This document shows positions 26,677 to 35,894 of a stretch of 48,033 bases of DNA, one piece after another (position 1 is the first letter of the stretch; each line of letters starts with the position of its first letter). The stretch lies in assembly GCA_020722185.1 (NCBI GenBank), contig DYLH01000010.1, positions 1 to 48,033 on the forward strand. The letters are read 5' to 3'. The translations under genes were made by a program, and so were the position numbers. The notes beneath the pieces were generated by a model. That model did no database searches, was not told the DNA's origin, and worked only from the letters and a program-made list of their open reading frames with translations. Source of the DNA: Candidatus Avelusimicrobium gallicola (lineage in GTDB: Bacteria; Elusimicrobiota; Elusimicrobia; Elusimicrobiales; UBA9959).

Positions 26677-28569
26677 ATGAAGTATCTTTTCAATATAAAA
26701 GGCCCGAAAGATCTTAAAAAACTTGCAGTTCCCGAACTGAATGTTCTTGCAGACGAAATTCGCCAGCTTATAATTGACTCAATCAGTAAGAACGGAGGTC
26801 ATCTGGCAAGTTCGCTGGGCGCTACAGAGCTTATAACAGCTTTGCATTATGTTTATAATGCGCCGTATGACAAAATAGTTTTTGACACTGGACATCAGGC
26901 ATATGCCCATAAGATAATAACTGGAAGGGCAGATAAGTTTCATACAATAAGGACTAAAAATGGAATTTCAGGTTTTTTAAAAAGAAATGAGAGTGAATAT
27001 GATTGTTTCGGGGCAGGTCATGCCTCGACTGCTCTCTCGGCTGCTTGCGGAATTGCCGAAGCCAGAGATCTTTTAAATCAGGATTATAAAGTTGTGGCTG
27101 TTGTAGCTGATGGATCAATGACTGGTGGGATGAGCTGGGAAGCTCTTCAAAATATAGGACACTTAGGTTCAGACATCCTTGTTGTGCTCAATGACAATCA
27201 AATGTTCATTTCTCATAGAGTGGGTCAGCTTGGAAAAATACTTACAAAGATACTCACTCTCGGCAGTGTAAGGGATGCTGGCAAAAAAGTGGAGCTTTTT
27301 CTCAATAGATTTCAATATTGGGGAAAAAATCTTATAAAATTTGCGAGAAGAGCAAAGGTTATGTTTTTCCCGGGAGTTATATTTGAGGAAATGGGTTTTT
27401 CCTATTTTGGCCCCATAAATGGGCACAATATTCCAGAATTGGTGGAAGTGCTTGGTTACTTGAAAAATATCAAAGGCCCGGTGTTTCTGCATGTGGTTAC
27501 GAAAAAGGGAAAAGGTTATGAACCTGCTGAAAATAAACCAATAGGATTTCATGGAACAGGGAAATTTGATATTGAGACAGGTAAGAACACCAAATTTTCT
27601 GGTTCAGTTGTTTCTTTTACAAAAGTTTTTTCAGATACTTTGCTAGATTTAGCCAGTGAAAATAAAAAAATAGTCGCTATAACCGCCTCAATGCCAGAAG
27701 GTACTGGTCTCGACGCTTTCAGAGACAAATTTCCAGATAGGTATTACGATGTGGGTATAGCGGAAGAGCATGCTCTGACATTTGCGGCTGGGCTTGCAAG
27801 CGAAGGATTAAAGCCGGTGGTTGCAATATATTCATCTTTTATGCAAAGAGCATACGATCAGGTTATGCACGATATATGTCTTCAAAATCTTCCTGTGGTT
27901 ATATGTATGGACAGGGCAGGCATAGTTGGAGAAGATGGCCCTACACATCATGGAGTTTTTGATATATCGCTTTTTAGGAACTTGCCTGAGCTTAGGATAA
28001 TGGCTCCATCTGACGAGGATGATTTAAGGCATTGTCTTGCCACAGCATTGAATTGCAATAAACCTGTAGTAGTAAGGTATCCTCGAGGAGCTGGATTTGG
28101 CATTGAAACTAAAGGTTCTGCTAGGGTCATAGAGGATGCTTCTGCAGTCAAGATTAAAGAAGGAAAGCACTTGTCCATATTTGCTTGTGGCAACAGAGTT
28201 TGGCCATCCTACAATGCGGCAATGGAACTTGAGAAAGAAGGAATTTCCGCTTCAGTTTATTATTTCAGGTACATAAAGCCTCTTGATATGAAAACCATCA
28301 GAGAAGCTTCTGAATGCGGACTTTTGGTAACAGTTGAGGACAATGTTTTGTCTGGAGGATTTGGCTCAGCTGTGCTTGAGGCTTTGTCTGATATGTCAAT
28401 TAAAGTTGAGACTCTCAGACTCGGTATTCCAGACAGATTTGTCGGACAAGGGAAGATGAGCGAAATATATGAAGATCTTGGCCTTGATGAAAAAGGAATA
28501 AAACTAAACATAAAATCTAAATTTGAAAGTATGACAGAAAAAAACATTAAAGGAGAAAAACATGACTAG
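26677..28569 (+). CDS. dxs: 1-deoxy-D-xylulose-5-phosphate synthase
   Basis: A 630-residue thiamine-diphosphate enzyme that joins pyruvate and glyceraldehyde 3-phosphate, the first step of the MEP pathway. Visible are FDTGHQAYAHKI, the TPP motif ADGSMTGGMSWEA to LNDNQM, the catalytic EEHALTFAAGLA, DRAGIVGEDGPTHHG and the C-terminal transketolase domain. Length is normal for Dxs. TTGGAGG precedes the ATG. Its last 8 bp overlap the LOG-family gene. Confidence 0.97.
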   Translation: MKYLFNIKGPKDLKKLAVPELNVLADEIRQLIIDSISKNGGHLASSLGATELITALHYVYNAPYDKIVFDTGHQAYAHKIITGRADKFHTIRTKNGISGFLKRNESEYDCFGAGHASTALSAACGIAEARDLLNQDYKVVAVVADGSMTGGMSWEALQNIGHLGSDILVVLNDNQMFISHRVGQLGKILTKILTLGSVRDAGKKVELFLNRFQYWGKNLIKFARRAKVMFFPGVIFEEMGFSYFGPINGHNIPELVEVLGYLKNIKGPVFLHVVTKKGKGYEPAENKPIGFHGTGKFDIETGKNTKFSGSVVSFTKVFSDTLLDLASENKKIVAITASMPEGTGLDAFRDKFPDRYYDVGIAEEHALTFAAGLASEGLKPVVAIYSSFMQRAYDQVMHDICLQNLPVVICMDRAGIVGEDGPTHHGVFDISLFRNLPELRIMAPSDEDDLRHCLATALNCNKPVVVRYPRGAGFGIETKGSARVIEDASAVKIKEGKHLSIFACGNRVWPSYNAAMELEKEGISASVYYFRYIKPLDMKTIREASECGLLVTVEDNVLSGGFGSAVLEALSDMSIKVETLRLGIPDRFVGQGKMSEIYEDLGLDEKGIKLNIKSKFESMTEKNIKGEKHD

Positions 28570-29416
28570 TTATAGCAAGGAACTTCAAAAAAGAAGAGAA
28601 AAACTTTTAAAATCTAAAGCATATATAAAGGCCTATGAGGATATAGATTTTCTAAAAGAGGATGAACAGAGACCTATAAGACTCCAGCTCGAACTGCTTA
28701 AACCAGAGACCATACTTCATAAGTATGGGATAAAGAATACTGTGGTGTGTTTTGGCAGCGCTAGAACTTTTGAAAAAAAAGAGGCAGTGAAAAGAGTGGC
28801 TTTCATAGAAAAAATGTTGAAAAATAAACCAAATGACCCCGATCTTAAATTAAAACTTAAAAACGCCAAGGCTTTATTGAAATCTTCAAGATACTATGAA
28901 GAGGCAAGGCGTTTTGCTTATATGGCGGGAAGCAAATTTATAAATGGGAATGAAAAGCTTACTGTGGTAACTGGCGGTGGACCTGGAATAATGGAAGCTG
29001 CGAATAGAGGAGCTTACGAGGCCGGAGAAAAAAATATAGGTTTGAACATAACTCTACCTATGGAGCAGGGGGCGAATCCATACATATCGGAGGAATTTTG
29101 TTTTCGCTTTCATTATTTCGCTATAAGAAAAATGCATTTTGTAATGAGAGCGAGGGCTTTGGTTGTATTCCCCGGAGGATTCGGGACTATGGATGAGCTT
29201 TTTGAGGTTCTTACCTTAGTTCAGACTGGGAAAAAACGCAAACTTCCCATAATACTTTTTGGACCTGAATACTGGGAAAATACAATAAATTTCAAGAATA
29301 TGGCTGATTGGGGATATATTTCGTATCAAGATGTGAATATTTTTAAATACGCTAAAACTGCAGAGGAAGCGTGGGATATAATAGAGGAATTTTACAATGA
29401 ACACCCAATTAGTTAG
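28562..29416 (+). CDS. LOG-family protein (cytokinin-riboside phosphoribohydrolase-like)
   Basis: A 284-residue member of the LOG/TIGR00730 family, misnamed lysine decarboxylase in older annotation; characterised members hydrolyse nucleoside 5'-monophosphates to base and ribose 5-phosphate. Signature motifs: TGGGPGIMEAANRGA and PGGFGTMDELFEVLTLVQ. It is about 90 residues longer than compact LOG proteins because of a charged N-terminal extension with KLKLKNAKALLKSS, as in the longer bacterial forms. AAGGAG precedes the ATG. The TAG stop lies in the left terminal repeat of an intergenic element. Confidence 0.9.
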   Translation: MTSYSKELQKRREKLLKSKAYIKAYEDIDFLKEDEQRPIRLQLELLKPETILHKYGIKNTVVCFGSARTFEKKEAVKRVAFIEKMLKNKPNDPDLKLKLKNAKALLKSSRYYEEARRFAYMAGSKFINGNEKLTVVTGGGPGIMEAANRGAYEAGEKNIGLNITLPMEQGANPYISEEFCFRFHYFAIRKMHFVMRARALVVFPGGFGTMDELFEVLTLVQTGKKRKLPIILFGPEYWENTINFKNMADWGYISYQDVNIFKYAKTAEEAWDIIEEFYNEHPIS

Positions 29417-29568
29417 GCTTCACTGAAAAGTTTATTAGTGAGAGAATATAAAATAGAGGTTAAGTTTGAAGGTTAGAATGTTAGAAAGTTTAAAAGTCGT
29501 AATTTCTCAAACTTTGAAACTTTAGAACTTTCGAGCTTAAGAACTAATCTCTTTTTCAGTGCCCCTAA
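29413..29568. repeat. Intergenic 8-nt periodic hairpin element with terminal inverted repeats, copy 4 (most complete)
   Basis: Left end TTAGGCTTCACTGAAAAG (29413-29430) and right end CTTTTTCAGTGCCCCTAA (29551-29568) are imperfect inverted repeats. Between them run 8-nt units: TAAGTTTG, AAGGTTAG, AATGTTAG, AAAGTTTA, AAAGTCGT, then opposite sense AAACTTTG, AAACTTTA, GAACTTTC, GAGCTTAA. The left end includes the TAG stop of the LOG gene; the right end runs into the ribosome site of the zinc-ribbon gene. There is no coding capacity. Confidence 0.6.
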
Positions 29569-29579
29569 GGGAGTTGAAT

Positions 29580-29774
29580 ATGAAAGACGGAAAGTGGCTT
29601 GAACCAAGATATGCTTCGAAGGAGATATTTGAAAAGGACTATCCTAGACTCGATCTTTCTGGAATTGAAGTCATGTGTCCGGGTTGTAAGGGAACGGTTA
29701 AATTGAGCAGAAGAAATAATTCAGGAAAATCAGGCGGATGGTGCAAGAAGTGTAATAGGCCAGTAACGGTTTGA
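29580..29774 (+). CDS. Small zinc-ribbon protein
   Basis: A 64-residue protein with two CxxC pairs (CPGCKGTV and WCKKC) about 20 residues apart, a treble-clef or zinc-ribbon arrangement, preceded by an acidic/aromatic N-terminus (MKDGKWLEPRYASKE). No named family recognised. The ATG at 29580 has AAGGGAG 6 nt upstream; a GTG at 29559 lies inside the repeat element and is rejected. Possible roles include nucleic-acid binding or rubredoxin-like metal holding; unknown. Confidence 0.65.
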   Translation: MKDGKWLEPRYASKEIFEKDYPRLDLSGIEVMCPGCKGTVKLSRRNNSGKSGGWCKKCNRPVTV

Positions 29775-29904
29775 ATGCTCAAGAGGGTTTTAAGTGGCCT
29801 TCTATGTGGGTCATAATGCCTATGAAAGGATAGGTCCAAAGGCTCTTGGCCAAAACCATCGCAAGGTATAAATATAATATATGCGCGTCTCGCATGGAGG
29901 AAAA

Positions 29905-31200
29905 ATGAGAAAGGTTTTTTTGTTGGTTTCTTTATTTGCTTTTTCTGCCTTTGCGCAAAAAAGCGAAGAATTACAGAAGAATTTAGCTTTTGATCAAATA
30001 CTTGGCGAGCTTGTCTCGAGATATGAGAATCCAAATATCCCTGAACCAAAAATGGATGGGTCGATAGATCCTCTCAAGACTGATGATAGAATGTATATCA
30101 CTGTAAAAGCGTCTGATAAAAAAGAGAGGACTCGTCTGCTTGAACTTGGTCTGGACATAATGGATATAAAGAAAGATTCAGTTAGCGGACTGATAAGCAA
30201 AATAGAATTATCAGCCCTGGAGAACAAAGAGTTTTCCATAATTGGAAAAAAGACAATATACGATTGGGCAAAGCAATTTGAGAAAGATTTTCCTGTGTCC
30301 GACTCAGCCTATCACAATTACAATGAAACATTGGAGTACCTGAAAAAACTTGCTTCTGAAAACAGTGATATAGCGTCTCTTTTCTCAATGGGAAAAACTA
30401 TAGAGGGAAGGGATATATGGGTTTTGAGGCTCAATTCATCCGCGAAAGGAGAAGTGAAAAGTTCAAAGCCGGGGGCTGTTTTTGTGGGCAATCATCATGC
30501 TAGAGAACATCTTTCCAATGAAGTTCCGCTTCTTTTCGCCGCTTATCTTTTAGACAATAGAGACAAACCAGAGATAAAGAAGTACTTGGACACATTGGAT
30601 ATATACATAATACCGATGTTCAATCCAGATGGTGTTGAGTACGATATAGCCACAGGTAGATACAGATGGCATAGAAAAAATGCCAGAATAAATTCAGATA
30701 AGTCCATTGGTGTGGATTTAAACAGAAATTATGACACTACCTGGTGTCAGTCAGGGTCTTCCCATTACCCTGGATCTGATACTTATTGCGGAACTGGACC
30801 TTTCTCTGAACCTGAAACTCAGGCTATGAGAGATTTTATTCTAGCCAGAAAAAACATAAAAACCTTGCAGAGCTATCACTCTTATGCTTCATTAATACTC
30901 TATCCTTGGGGTGGAATATACGATCCAATAGCTAATGAGAAGGACAGAAATGCTTTCATAAAGATGGCAAATGAAATGGCTAGATTGACAGGATATAATG
31001 CTCAACAGTCAAGCGAACTATATGCAGCCAGTGGCGACACCTGTGACTGGGCATATGATAAAGCTGGGATATTTGCTTTTACCACTGAGCTTGAAGGCAA
31101 TAGCTTTTATCCAGGAGCATCTATAATAAAGAAGACTGTTGAAAAAAACATAAAGGCCGCCGTTTATTTGCTTTCAATGACAGACAATCCCTATAAGTGA
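29905..31200 (+). CDS. Secreted M14 zinc carboxypeptidase
   Basis: A 431-residue exported carboxypeptidase. Signal peptide (MRKVFLLVSLFAFSAFA), a propeptide-like alpha/beta segment to about residue 110, then the M14 domain: the zinc site HHAREH, substrate-binding GVDLNRNYDTTW, third zinc ligand in SYHSYASLILYPWG and catalytic Glu in TTELEGNSF. The ATG at 29905 has GGAGG 4 nt upstream; the ATG at 29881 would place eight non-signal residues first. TATAAT at 29873-29878 is a plausible -10 with a leader of about 20 nt. Expected to act on peptides outside the cytoplasm. Confidence 0.93.
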   Translation: MRKVFLLVSLFAFSAFAQKSEELQKNLAFDQILGELVSRYENPNIPEPKMDGSIDPLKTDDRMYITVKASDKKERTRLLELGLDIMDIKKDSVSGLISKIELSALENKEFSIIGKKTIYDWAKQFEKDFPVSDSAYHNYNETLEYLKKLASENSDIASLFSMGKTIEGRDIWVLRLNSSAKGEVKSSKPGAVFVGNHHAREHLSNEVPLLFAAYLLDNRDKPEIKKYLDTLDIYIIPMFNPDGVEYDIATGRYRWHRKNARINSDKSIGVDLNRNYDTTWCQSGSSHYPGSDTYCGTGPFSEPETQAMRDFILARKNIKTLQSYHSYASLILYPWGGIYDPIANEKDRNAFIKMANEMARLTGYNAQQSSELYAASGDTCDWAYDKAGIFAFTTELEGNSFYPGASIIKKTVEKNIKAAVYLLSMTDNPYK

Positions 31201-31247
31201 TGAAATAAAGAATTTTGAGCTTAATCACTTAAATTCTATTTTCTGTC

Positions 31248-32153
31248 CTATTTCAATTCCAAAATATAGGATTTCGGTTTTTTTATTGGATGATATGAAG
31301 ATTTAGCTTTAGCCAGTCCCTCTTTCCCCATATCTGTTTCCTTGTTTACAATGGTATATTCAGGTGGAAGCGATTTCGCAAATTCTCTGTCTAAAAACTG
31401 GTAAAGCCCTTTTATATCCTTTCTGGCCTTTTCAAAATTGAGATCTGCAACTTCATTATTGAGAAAAGATCCAACTGCAAAGCCTGATATTTTTTTGTCA
31501 ATATAGATAGAAATGCCAAATAGTTCTAATTCATCCCAGTTTTTTAATGCTTTTTCTATGGCTTTGAATTCACACTCCATTATATCCATAAGCTCTTCAG
31601 CTTCTTTGGCATCTTTCCATTCTTTTGAAAGTTCTAAAATATCAGCCACATTGATTCTGTTTAAGATAAGTGTTTCAACTAAACCATTTTCTAAGTAATT
31701 TTTTTCAAATTGGGAAATTAGATTTCTTTTTTTAGAATATTTGGCCCCTTTAAGTTGAGATAAATCTTCTGCTGTATAGAGGTAGTCAGTAGCGCCCTCT
31801 TGAATATAGATGTTAAAAAGCGATTTTGCGCTGGAGATGTCTTTCTCAAAGTAGTGTTCGGGGCAATAGTAAAAGGATGTCGTATCTGAGGCTTTGAGTA
31901 TTTCTGCTAGCTCTTCGGGGGAGAAAGGCTTTTCACTAAAAGGCATAAGCAAGCGTTTTTTATCCTTATACTTTTCATCCAGTTCCATTATAAGCAAAGC
32001 ATCTTTGAATGTGCAAAAGTTATAAGAATTTAGGCAGTCATTCCACATAAGTATAGAGGCGGGACAGTAAAAAGAGCTTTGAAAAAAGCTTCTTTGCGCA
32101 AATGACTTTATCAATTTATAATCCGTATCTTTCAATTTTTTGAATTTTAGCAT
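31248..32153 (-). CDS. DUF2156 protein (GNAT-fold, phosphatidylglycerol lysyltransferase-like domain)
   Basis: A 301-residue protein of the DUF2156 family, which shares the acyltransferase fold with the catalytic part of MprF. Typical pieces are AKYSKKRNLISQFEKNY, ISIYIDKKISGFAVG, VADLNFEKARKDIKGLYQF and the closing NKETDMGKEGLAKAKSSYHP. Stand-alone members have no agreed substrate. The start at 32153 overlaps the upstream GNAT gene by 38 bp. It is the last gene of a minus-strand operon TauE-pgeF-GNAT-DUF2156. Confidence 0.85.
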   Translation of the reverse strand: MLKFKKLKDTDYKLIKSFAQRSFFQSSFYCPASILMWNDCLNSYNFCTFKDALLIMELDEKYKDKKRLLMPFSEKPFSPEELAEILKASDTTSFYYCPEHYFEKDISSAKSLFNIYIQEGATDYLYTAEDLSQLKGAKYSKKRNLISQFEKNYLENGLVETLILNRINVADILELSKEWKDAKEAEELMDIMECEFKAIEKALKNWDELELFGISIYIDKKISGFAVGSFLNNEVADLNFEKARKDIKGLYQFLDREFAKSLPPEYTIVNKETDMGKEGLAKAKSSYHPIKKPKSYILELK

Positions 32154-32547
32154 ATACCATTGCCTTAGCTGATTTAGCCAATCTAAATCCGGCCTTTAAG
32201 TAAAATTTTTCGCTACCGTTTTGAGCTATCAATCCAAGAAGGGAGAATCTTTTGGTTTTTTTTGTGAGAAAATTTAAAATTGCGCTACCTATGCCAAGTC
32301 CTTCGTATTTTTTAAGCACTGCCAGATCCTGTATATACGCGTCGCTAATCCCATCAGATATTACTCTTCCAATTCCGACTAGATTGCCATTGAATATGGC
32401 AATGGCAAAAAATGTACTGCCTTTTACTATTTTGTTTAGGTCTTTTTCTTTATCTCCTCTTGCCCACCATCCTTTTTCTCTGTAAATGGACAGGATAGCT
32501 TTTTTTTGTTTCGCATCAGCTTTTTTTATTAATTTTATTTCAAGCAT
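32116..32547 (-). CDS. GNAT-family N-acetyltransferase
   Basis: A 143-residue acetyltransferase using acetyl-CoA. The acetyl-CoA site is the segment LAVLKKYEGLGIGSAILNF (variant of Q/RxxGxG/A), with GNLVGIGRVISDG and YIQDLAVL before it and FYLKAGFR after it. Substrate unknown. It sits 12 bp after pgeF and overlaps the DUF2156 gene, so the two GNAT-fold proteins are coupled and might act together. Confidence 0.87.
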   Translation of the reverse strand: MLEIKLIKKADAKQKKAILSIYREKGWWARGDKEKDLNKIVKGSTFFAIAIFNGNLVGIGRVISDGISDAYIQDLAVLKKYEGLGIGSAILNFLTKKTKRFSLLGLIAQNGSEKFYLKAGFRLAKSAKAMVYAKIQKIERYGL

Positions 32548-32559
32548 AATTTTTAAAGT

Positions 32560-33306
32560 TTATTCTTTCAAAAAGGCAAGCATGGCCAGATGTCCCTTAT
32601 CTTTTTTGCGATAGGAATGAAATAGATCATTGTTTTTGTATGTGCAGAAGCCAGAGAATTCAAAGTTTTTTATTCCAAGCATATTAAGTTGAAATCTCAA
32701 AACTTTTTCCAGAGAAAAGTAAATTGTTCCCTGCTTTTTGTAGTAGAAATTTTTAACATCTTTGCCATAAATAGCTTTAAATTTTTCTATTAGCTCTTCA
32801 CTTACCGGGTAATTATCTTGAGATATAAAAGGACCAATGCCAACAAAAAGATCCTTTGGTTTTGTTGAATACTTTAAACTCATTGTCCTGAATAGACTTG
32901 AATATATATCGAGCAAAGCTCCTCTCCACCCAGCATGGCATATGCCAATGGCCTTATTTCTTTTGTCGTAGAAGACAGAAAGAGAACAGTCTGCGGAAAA
33001 TCCCATCAGCGCCTGGCCTGGTAAATTGGAACAAGAAGCATCAAAATTTTCAGCGTAGTTTGGAGAATTTTCGTCTACAGCGTATATGTTTGCCGTATGC
33101 CTCTGGCGGGGGAAAAAGAGAGAGGATGCCCCAATCTTATGTAAAAAAATTTGAAATGGTTTATTCTTGGACAATAGCCTAGACGAAAAATCGGCGGTAG
33201 GTTTATCTTGAAAGAATTTGCTAAAGACACAACAAAATAAACTTTTGTCTGATTCCAATTTTTCAAAAGAGAAAATCCTGAATCCATGGATTGTTTTTTC
33301 TATCAT
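32560..33306 (-). CDS. pgeF: Laccase-domain protein YfiH/PgeF family
   Basis: A 248-residue member of the YfiH/PgeF family. Characterised members act as purine nucleoside phosphorylase/adenosine deaminase or edit peptidoglycan precursors; the old polyphenol-oxidase label is doubtful. Metal-site motifs are present: RQRHTANI, GFSADCSLSVFY, AIGICHAGWRGAL and GIGPFISQDNYPV. The ATG abuts the upstream transporter's TAG without any gap. Confidence 0.9.
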   Translation of the reverse strand: MIEKTIHGFRIFSFEKLESDKSLFCCVFSKFFQDKPTADFSSRLLSKNKPFQIFLHKIGASSLFFPRQRHTANIYAVDENSPNYAENFDASCSNLPGQALMGFSADCSLSVFYDKRNKAIGICHAGWRGALLDIYSSLFRTMSLKYSTKPKDLFVGIGPFISQDNYPVSEELIEKFKAIYGKDVKNFYYKKQGTIYFSLEKVLRFQLNMLGIKNFEFSGFCTYKNNDLFHSYRKKDKGHLAMLAFLKE

Positions 33307-34071
33307 CTATTTCACCATATCATATATAATTTTACCAAGCAAAGCATTTGAAACAATGAAAAGAATCGGTTTTATAAAGACAGCTCCATTTTTTAAAGCT
33401 GCCTTCGAACCTAAAAAATTTCCGCTTGCAGAAACTAAAGCCATAGCTATGCCGAGTTTTATATCTACCTTGCCAAGCGAGAGAAAAGTTATTAAAGCCG
33501 CCAGGTTGGAGACCAAATTTGAAAATTTAGCCATAGCGGTGGATGTGAGCAAATCATGTCCGCAGAACTTGCTGTAAGAAAAGGCAAAAAGCGTCCCTGT
33601 GCCGGGACCCAGCATACCATCGTAAAAACTTATAAAGAAAGATATAAGAGAAACTCTTATTCTCATTTGAGACTGGCTTAAAGAAAAAGAAAAATCTGAA
33701 ATGCCAAAATCTCTCCTAAAAAGCATAAATATTGAGATTGCTGGAAGCGCCGATATAAGAAAATATTTCAGATAATAAGTCGAAATAAAACTTATGAAGA
33801 TAGCTCCCATAAGTGAGCCAGCAGTTGAAAAAAAGAAAATAAGCAGTAGTTTTTTACCTGAAAATCTTATTTCAGAAAAGAATTTTACAACCGCAATAAG
33901 TGTTCCAAAGAATGAGGAAAGTTTATTTGTACCAAGAAGTAGCTCTGTTCTCAGTCCATAGTTCATATAGGCTGGGAAAGTTATAAGTCCGCCACCTCCG
34001 GCTATAGCGTCTATAAATCCCGCTATAAAAACAGATATTGAAAGAAGCAGTATTGAAAAGGCAGGGTCCAT
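33307..34071 (-). CDS. TSUP family transporter (TauE/SafE)
   Basis: A 254-residue membrane protein with about eight segments. The repeated TSUP signature is seen in SVFIAGFIDAIAGGGGLITF near the start, GTNKLSSFFGTL, and the second half YDGMLGPGTGTLFAF. The family exports or imports sulfite, sulfoacetate and other organosulfur anions; the substrate here is unknown. It is first in a four-gene operon. TATAAT ends 6 nt before the ATG on the minus strand. Confidence 0.9.
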   Translation of the reverse strand: MDPAFSILLLSISVFIAGFIDAIAGGGGLITFPAYMNYGLRTELLLGTNKLSSFFGTLIAVVKFFSEIRFSGKKLLLIFFFSTAGSLMGAIFISFISTYYLKYFLISALPAISIFMLFRRDFGISDFSFSLSQSQMRIRVSLISFFISFYDGMLGPGTGTLFAFSYSKFCGHDLLTSTAMAKFSNLVSNLAALITFLSLGKVDIKLGIAMALVSASGNFLGSKAALKNGAVFIKPILFIVSNALLGKIIYDMVK

Positions 34072-34077
34072 GTATAG

Positions 34078-34083
34078 ATTATA
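34078..34083 (-). promoter_or_regulatory. -10 box of the TSUP-pgeF operon, predicted leaderless
   Basis: TATAAT on the minus strand, separated from the ATG at 34071 by 6 nt. No ribosome site. A -35 match is poor (CATAAA at 17-bp spacing). Confidence 0.5.
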
Positions 34084-34158
34084 TTAAATTGAGGCTATCC
34101 TTTATGGTAAAAAATAGTAAAATATTCACTAATATACATAGCTGGATATGGAGGCGAA

Positions 34159-35892
34159 ATGAAAGATTTTAATGAAAGAGTTTCAGAAATAAAAGAGACT
34201 ATAGATATAGCCTCTGGCGATAGAAAAGTCGATTTTCTTTTAAAAAATGCGAAAGTCGTAAACACTTTTTCTGGAGATATTTACAAAACTGATGTCGCAG
34301 TAAACAATGGCAAAATTGTAGGTTTTGGTTTGTATCCAGCAAGGAAAGTACATGACCTAAAAGGCTCTTACCTATGCCCTGGATTTATAGATGGGCATGT
34401 CCATATAGAAAGCTCAATGGTGAAGATTCCTGAATTTGCGAAAGTAGTTTTGCCTTGTGGAACCACAAGTGTTGTCATAGATCCACATGAAATAGCCAAT
34501 GTTCTTGGTTTAGACGGCATAAAATATATGCTTTCCTCAAGTGTAAATGCCAAGCTTGGCGTTTATGTAATGCTACCATCCTGCGTGCCTGCCACATCTC
34601 TGGAGACTTCTGGGGCTGAATTGTCCAGCCATGATTTAAGCCTTTTATTAAACGATGAAAGGGTTCTTGGCATAGGGGAGATGATGAATTATCCCGGAGT
34701 GATATATAAGGACGAAGAGACATTGAAAAAAATAGCGATAGCGGGAAACAAAATAATAGATGGCCATGCCCCTATGTTAAAGGGAAAACAGCTTTACGCA
34801 TATGTCTCAGCTGGCATAAAATCAGATCATGAGTGCACTGATGTCTCTGAGGCAAGGGAGAAACTTAGGGCTGGGATGTATATAATGATAAGGGAGGGAA
34901 CTGCCGCAAAAAACCTGAAATCATTGCTTCCACTTGTAAGCGCGGATAATTCCAGAAAATTTATTTTTGTGACTGATGATAGGCATCTTGAAGATATATA
35001 TGAACAAGGTCACATAGATTACATGGTGAGAACCGCTATATCTATGGGGATAGACCCGGTTAGAGCTATACAGATGGCGACTATAAACACGGCAGAATTC
35101 TTTGGCCTTAAAAATCTTGGGGCCATAGCTCCAGGATATAATGCTGACATGGTTATCTTTGATGATTTGAAAAAAATCAAGATAAGGAATGTGATAAAAA
35201 ATGGCGAAATAGTTTCCGAGAATGGAAAGATAATAGAAAACATAATTCCGGAATACAAGGCCAAAGTTCGTGGGACTGTGAATGTGAGATGGATAGAGCA
35301 CGAGGATTTTGCTTTAAAAGCTGAGGGTGAAAAAGCCCGGGTGATAAATGTAATTCCTGGTGAAATAATAACAAAGATGAGTATTGAAAAAATAAGTTCA
35401 GATGGCGGATATGTCTCCTGTGATACAAAGAGAGATATACTTAAAGTTGCTGTTATAGAGAGACATATGGCTAGTGGTCGCGTTGCCAAGGGTCTTGTCA
35501 AAGGCTTTAAACTTAAAAGAGGTGCTATAGCTTCCAGCGTTTCTCATGATTCGCACAATATTGTTGTCATCGGCACGCATGACGGGGATATGTACACGGC
35601 TGCTGTTCAGGTTGTAAAAATGCAGGGAGGTATGTGCGCTGCTCTCAATGGACAGGTGCTTGAAGCTCTCCCCTTTCCTGTAGCGGGGCTTATGTCTGAC
35701 AGAAGCGCTGAATTTGTCAGGGAGAAACTCAAGAGGCTTGCTGATATAGGAAAATATCTAGGCAGTGAGCTCCCAGATCTTTTTATGGCTATGTCTTTCC
35801 TGACATTGCCTCCTATACCTGAAATAAGAATAACTGATCGTGGGATAATAGACGCTGTAAATTTCAAAATAAGCGACCTTTTTGTGAGGTAA
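34159..35892 (+). CDS. ade: Adenine deaminase
   Basis: A 577-residue amidohydrolase that converts adenine to hypoxanthine in purine salvage. The metal site HVHIESS (His80, His82), VLPCGTTSVVIDPHEIANVLG, GEMMNYPGVI, DGHAPMLKG and HDSHNIVVIGT in the C-terminal domain are all family-typical, and length is normal. ATGGAGGCGAA precedes the ATG. Arginine is encoded by AGA/AGG 21 times and CGN 4 times, useful as the local reference for the shift after 37.4 kb. The phosphatase-like gene begins 2 bp after the stop. Confidence 0.96.
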   Translation: MKDFNERVSEIKETIDIASGDRKVDFLLKNAKVVNTFSGDIYKTDVAVNNGKIVGFGLYPARKVHDLKGSYLCPGFIDGHVHIESSMVKIPEFAKVVLPCGTTSVVIDPHEIANVLGLDGIKYMLSSSVNAKLGVYVMLPSCVPATSLETSGAELSSHDLSLLLNDERVLGIGEMMNYPGVIYKDEETLKKIAIAGNKIIDGHAPMLKGKQLYAYVSAGIKSDHECTDVSEAREKLRAGMYIMIREGTAAKNLKSLLPLVSADNSRKFIFVTDDRHLEDIYEQGHIDYMVRTAISMGIDPVRAIQMATINTAEFFGLKNLGAIAPGYNADMVIFDDLKKIKIRNVIKNGEIVSENGKIIENIIPEYKAKVRGTVNVRWIEHEDFALKAEGEKARVINVIPGEIITKMSIEKISSDGGYVSCDTKRDILKVAVIERHMASGRVAKGLVKGFKLKRGAIASSVSHDSHNIVVIGTHDGDMYTAAVQVVKMQGGMCAALNGQVLEALPFPVAGLMSDRSAEFVREKLKRLADIGKYLGSELPDLFMAMSFLTLPPIPEIRITDRGIIDAVNFKISDLFVR

Positions 35893-35894
35893 AG

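Noticed and set aside
31201-31247. Bidirectional terminator between the M14 and DUF2156 genes
   Set aside because: Only a 7-bp AT-rich AGAATTT/AAATTCT stem with a long loop; too weak to call.
35019-35501. 160-codon minus-strand ORF inside adenine deaminase
   Set aside because: Antisense of conserved enzyme sequence with no supporting signals.
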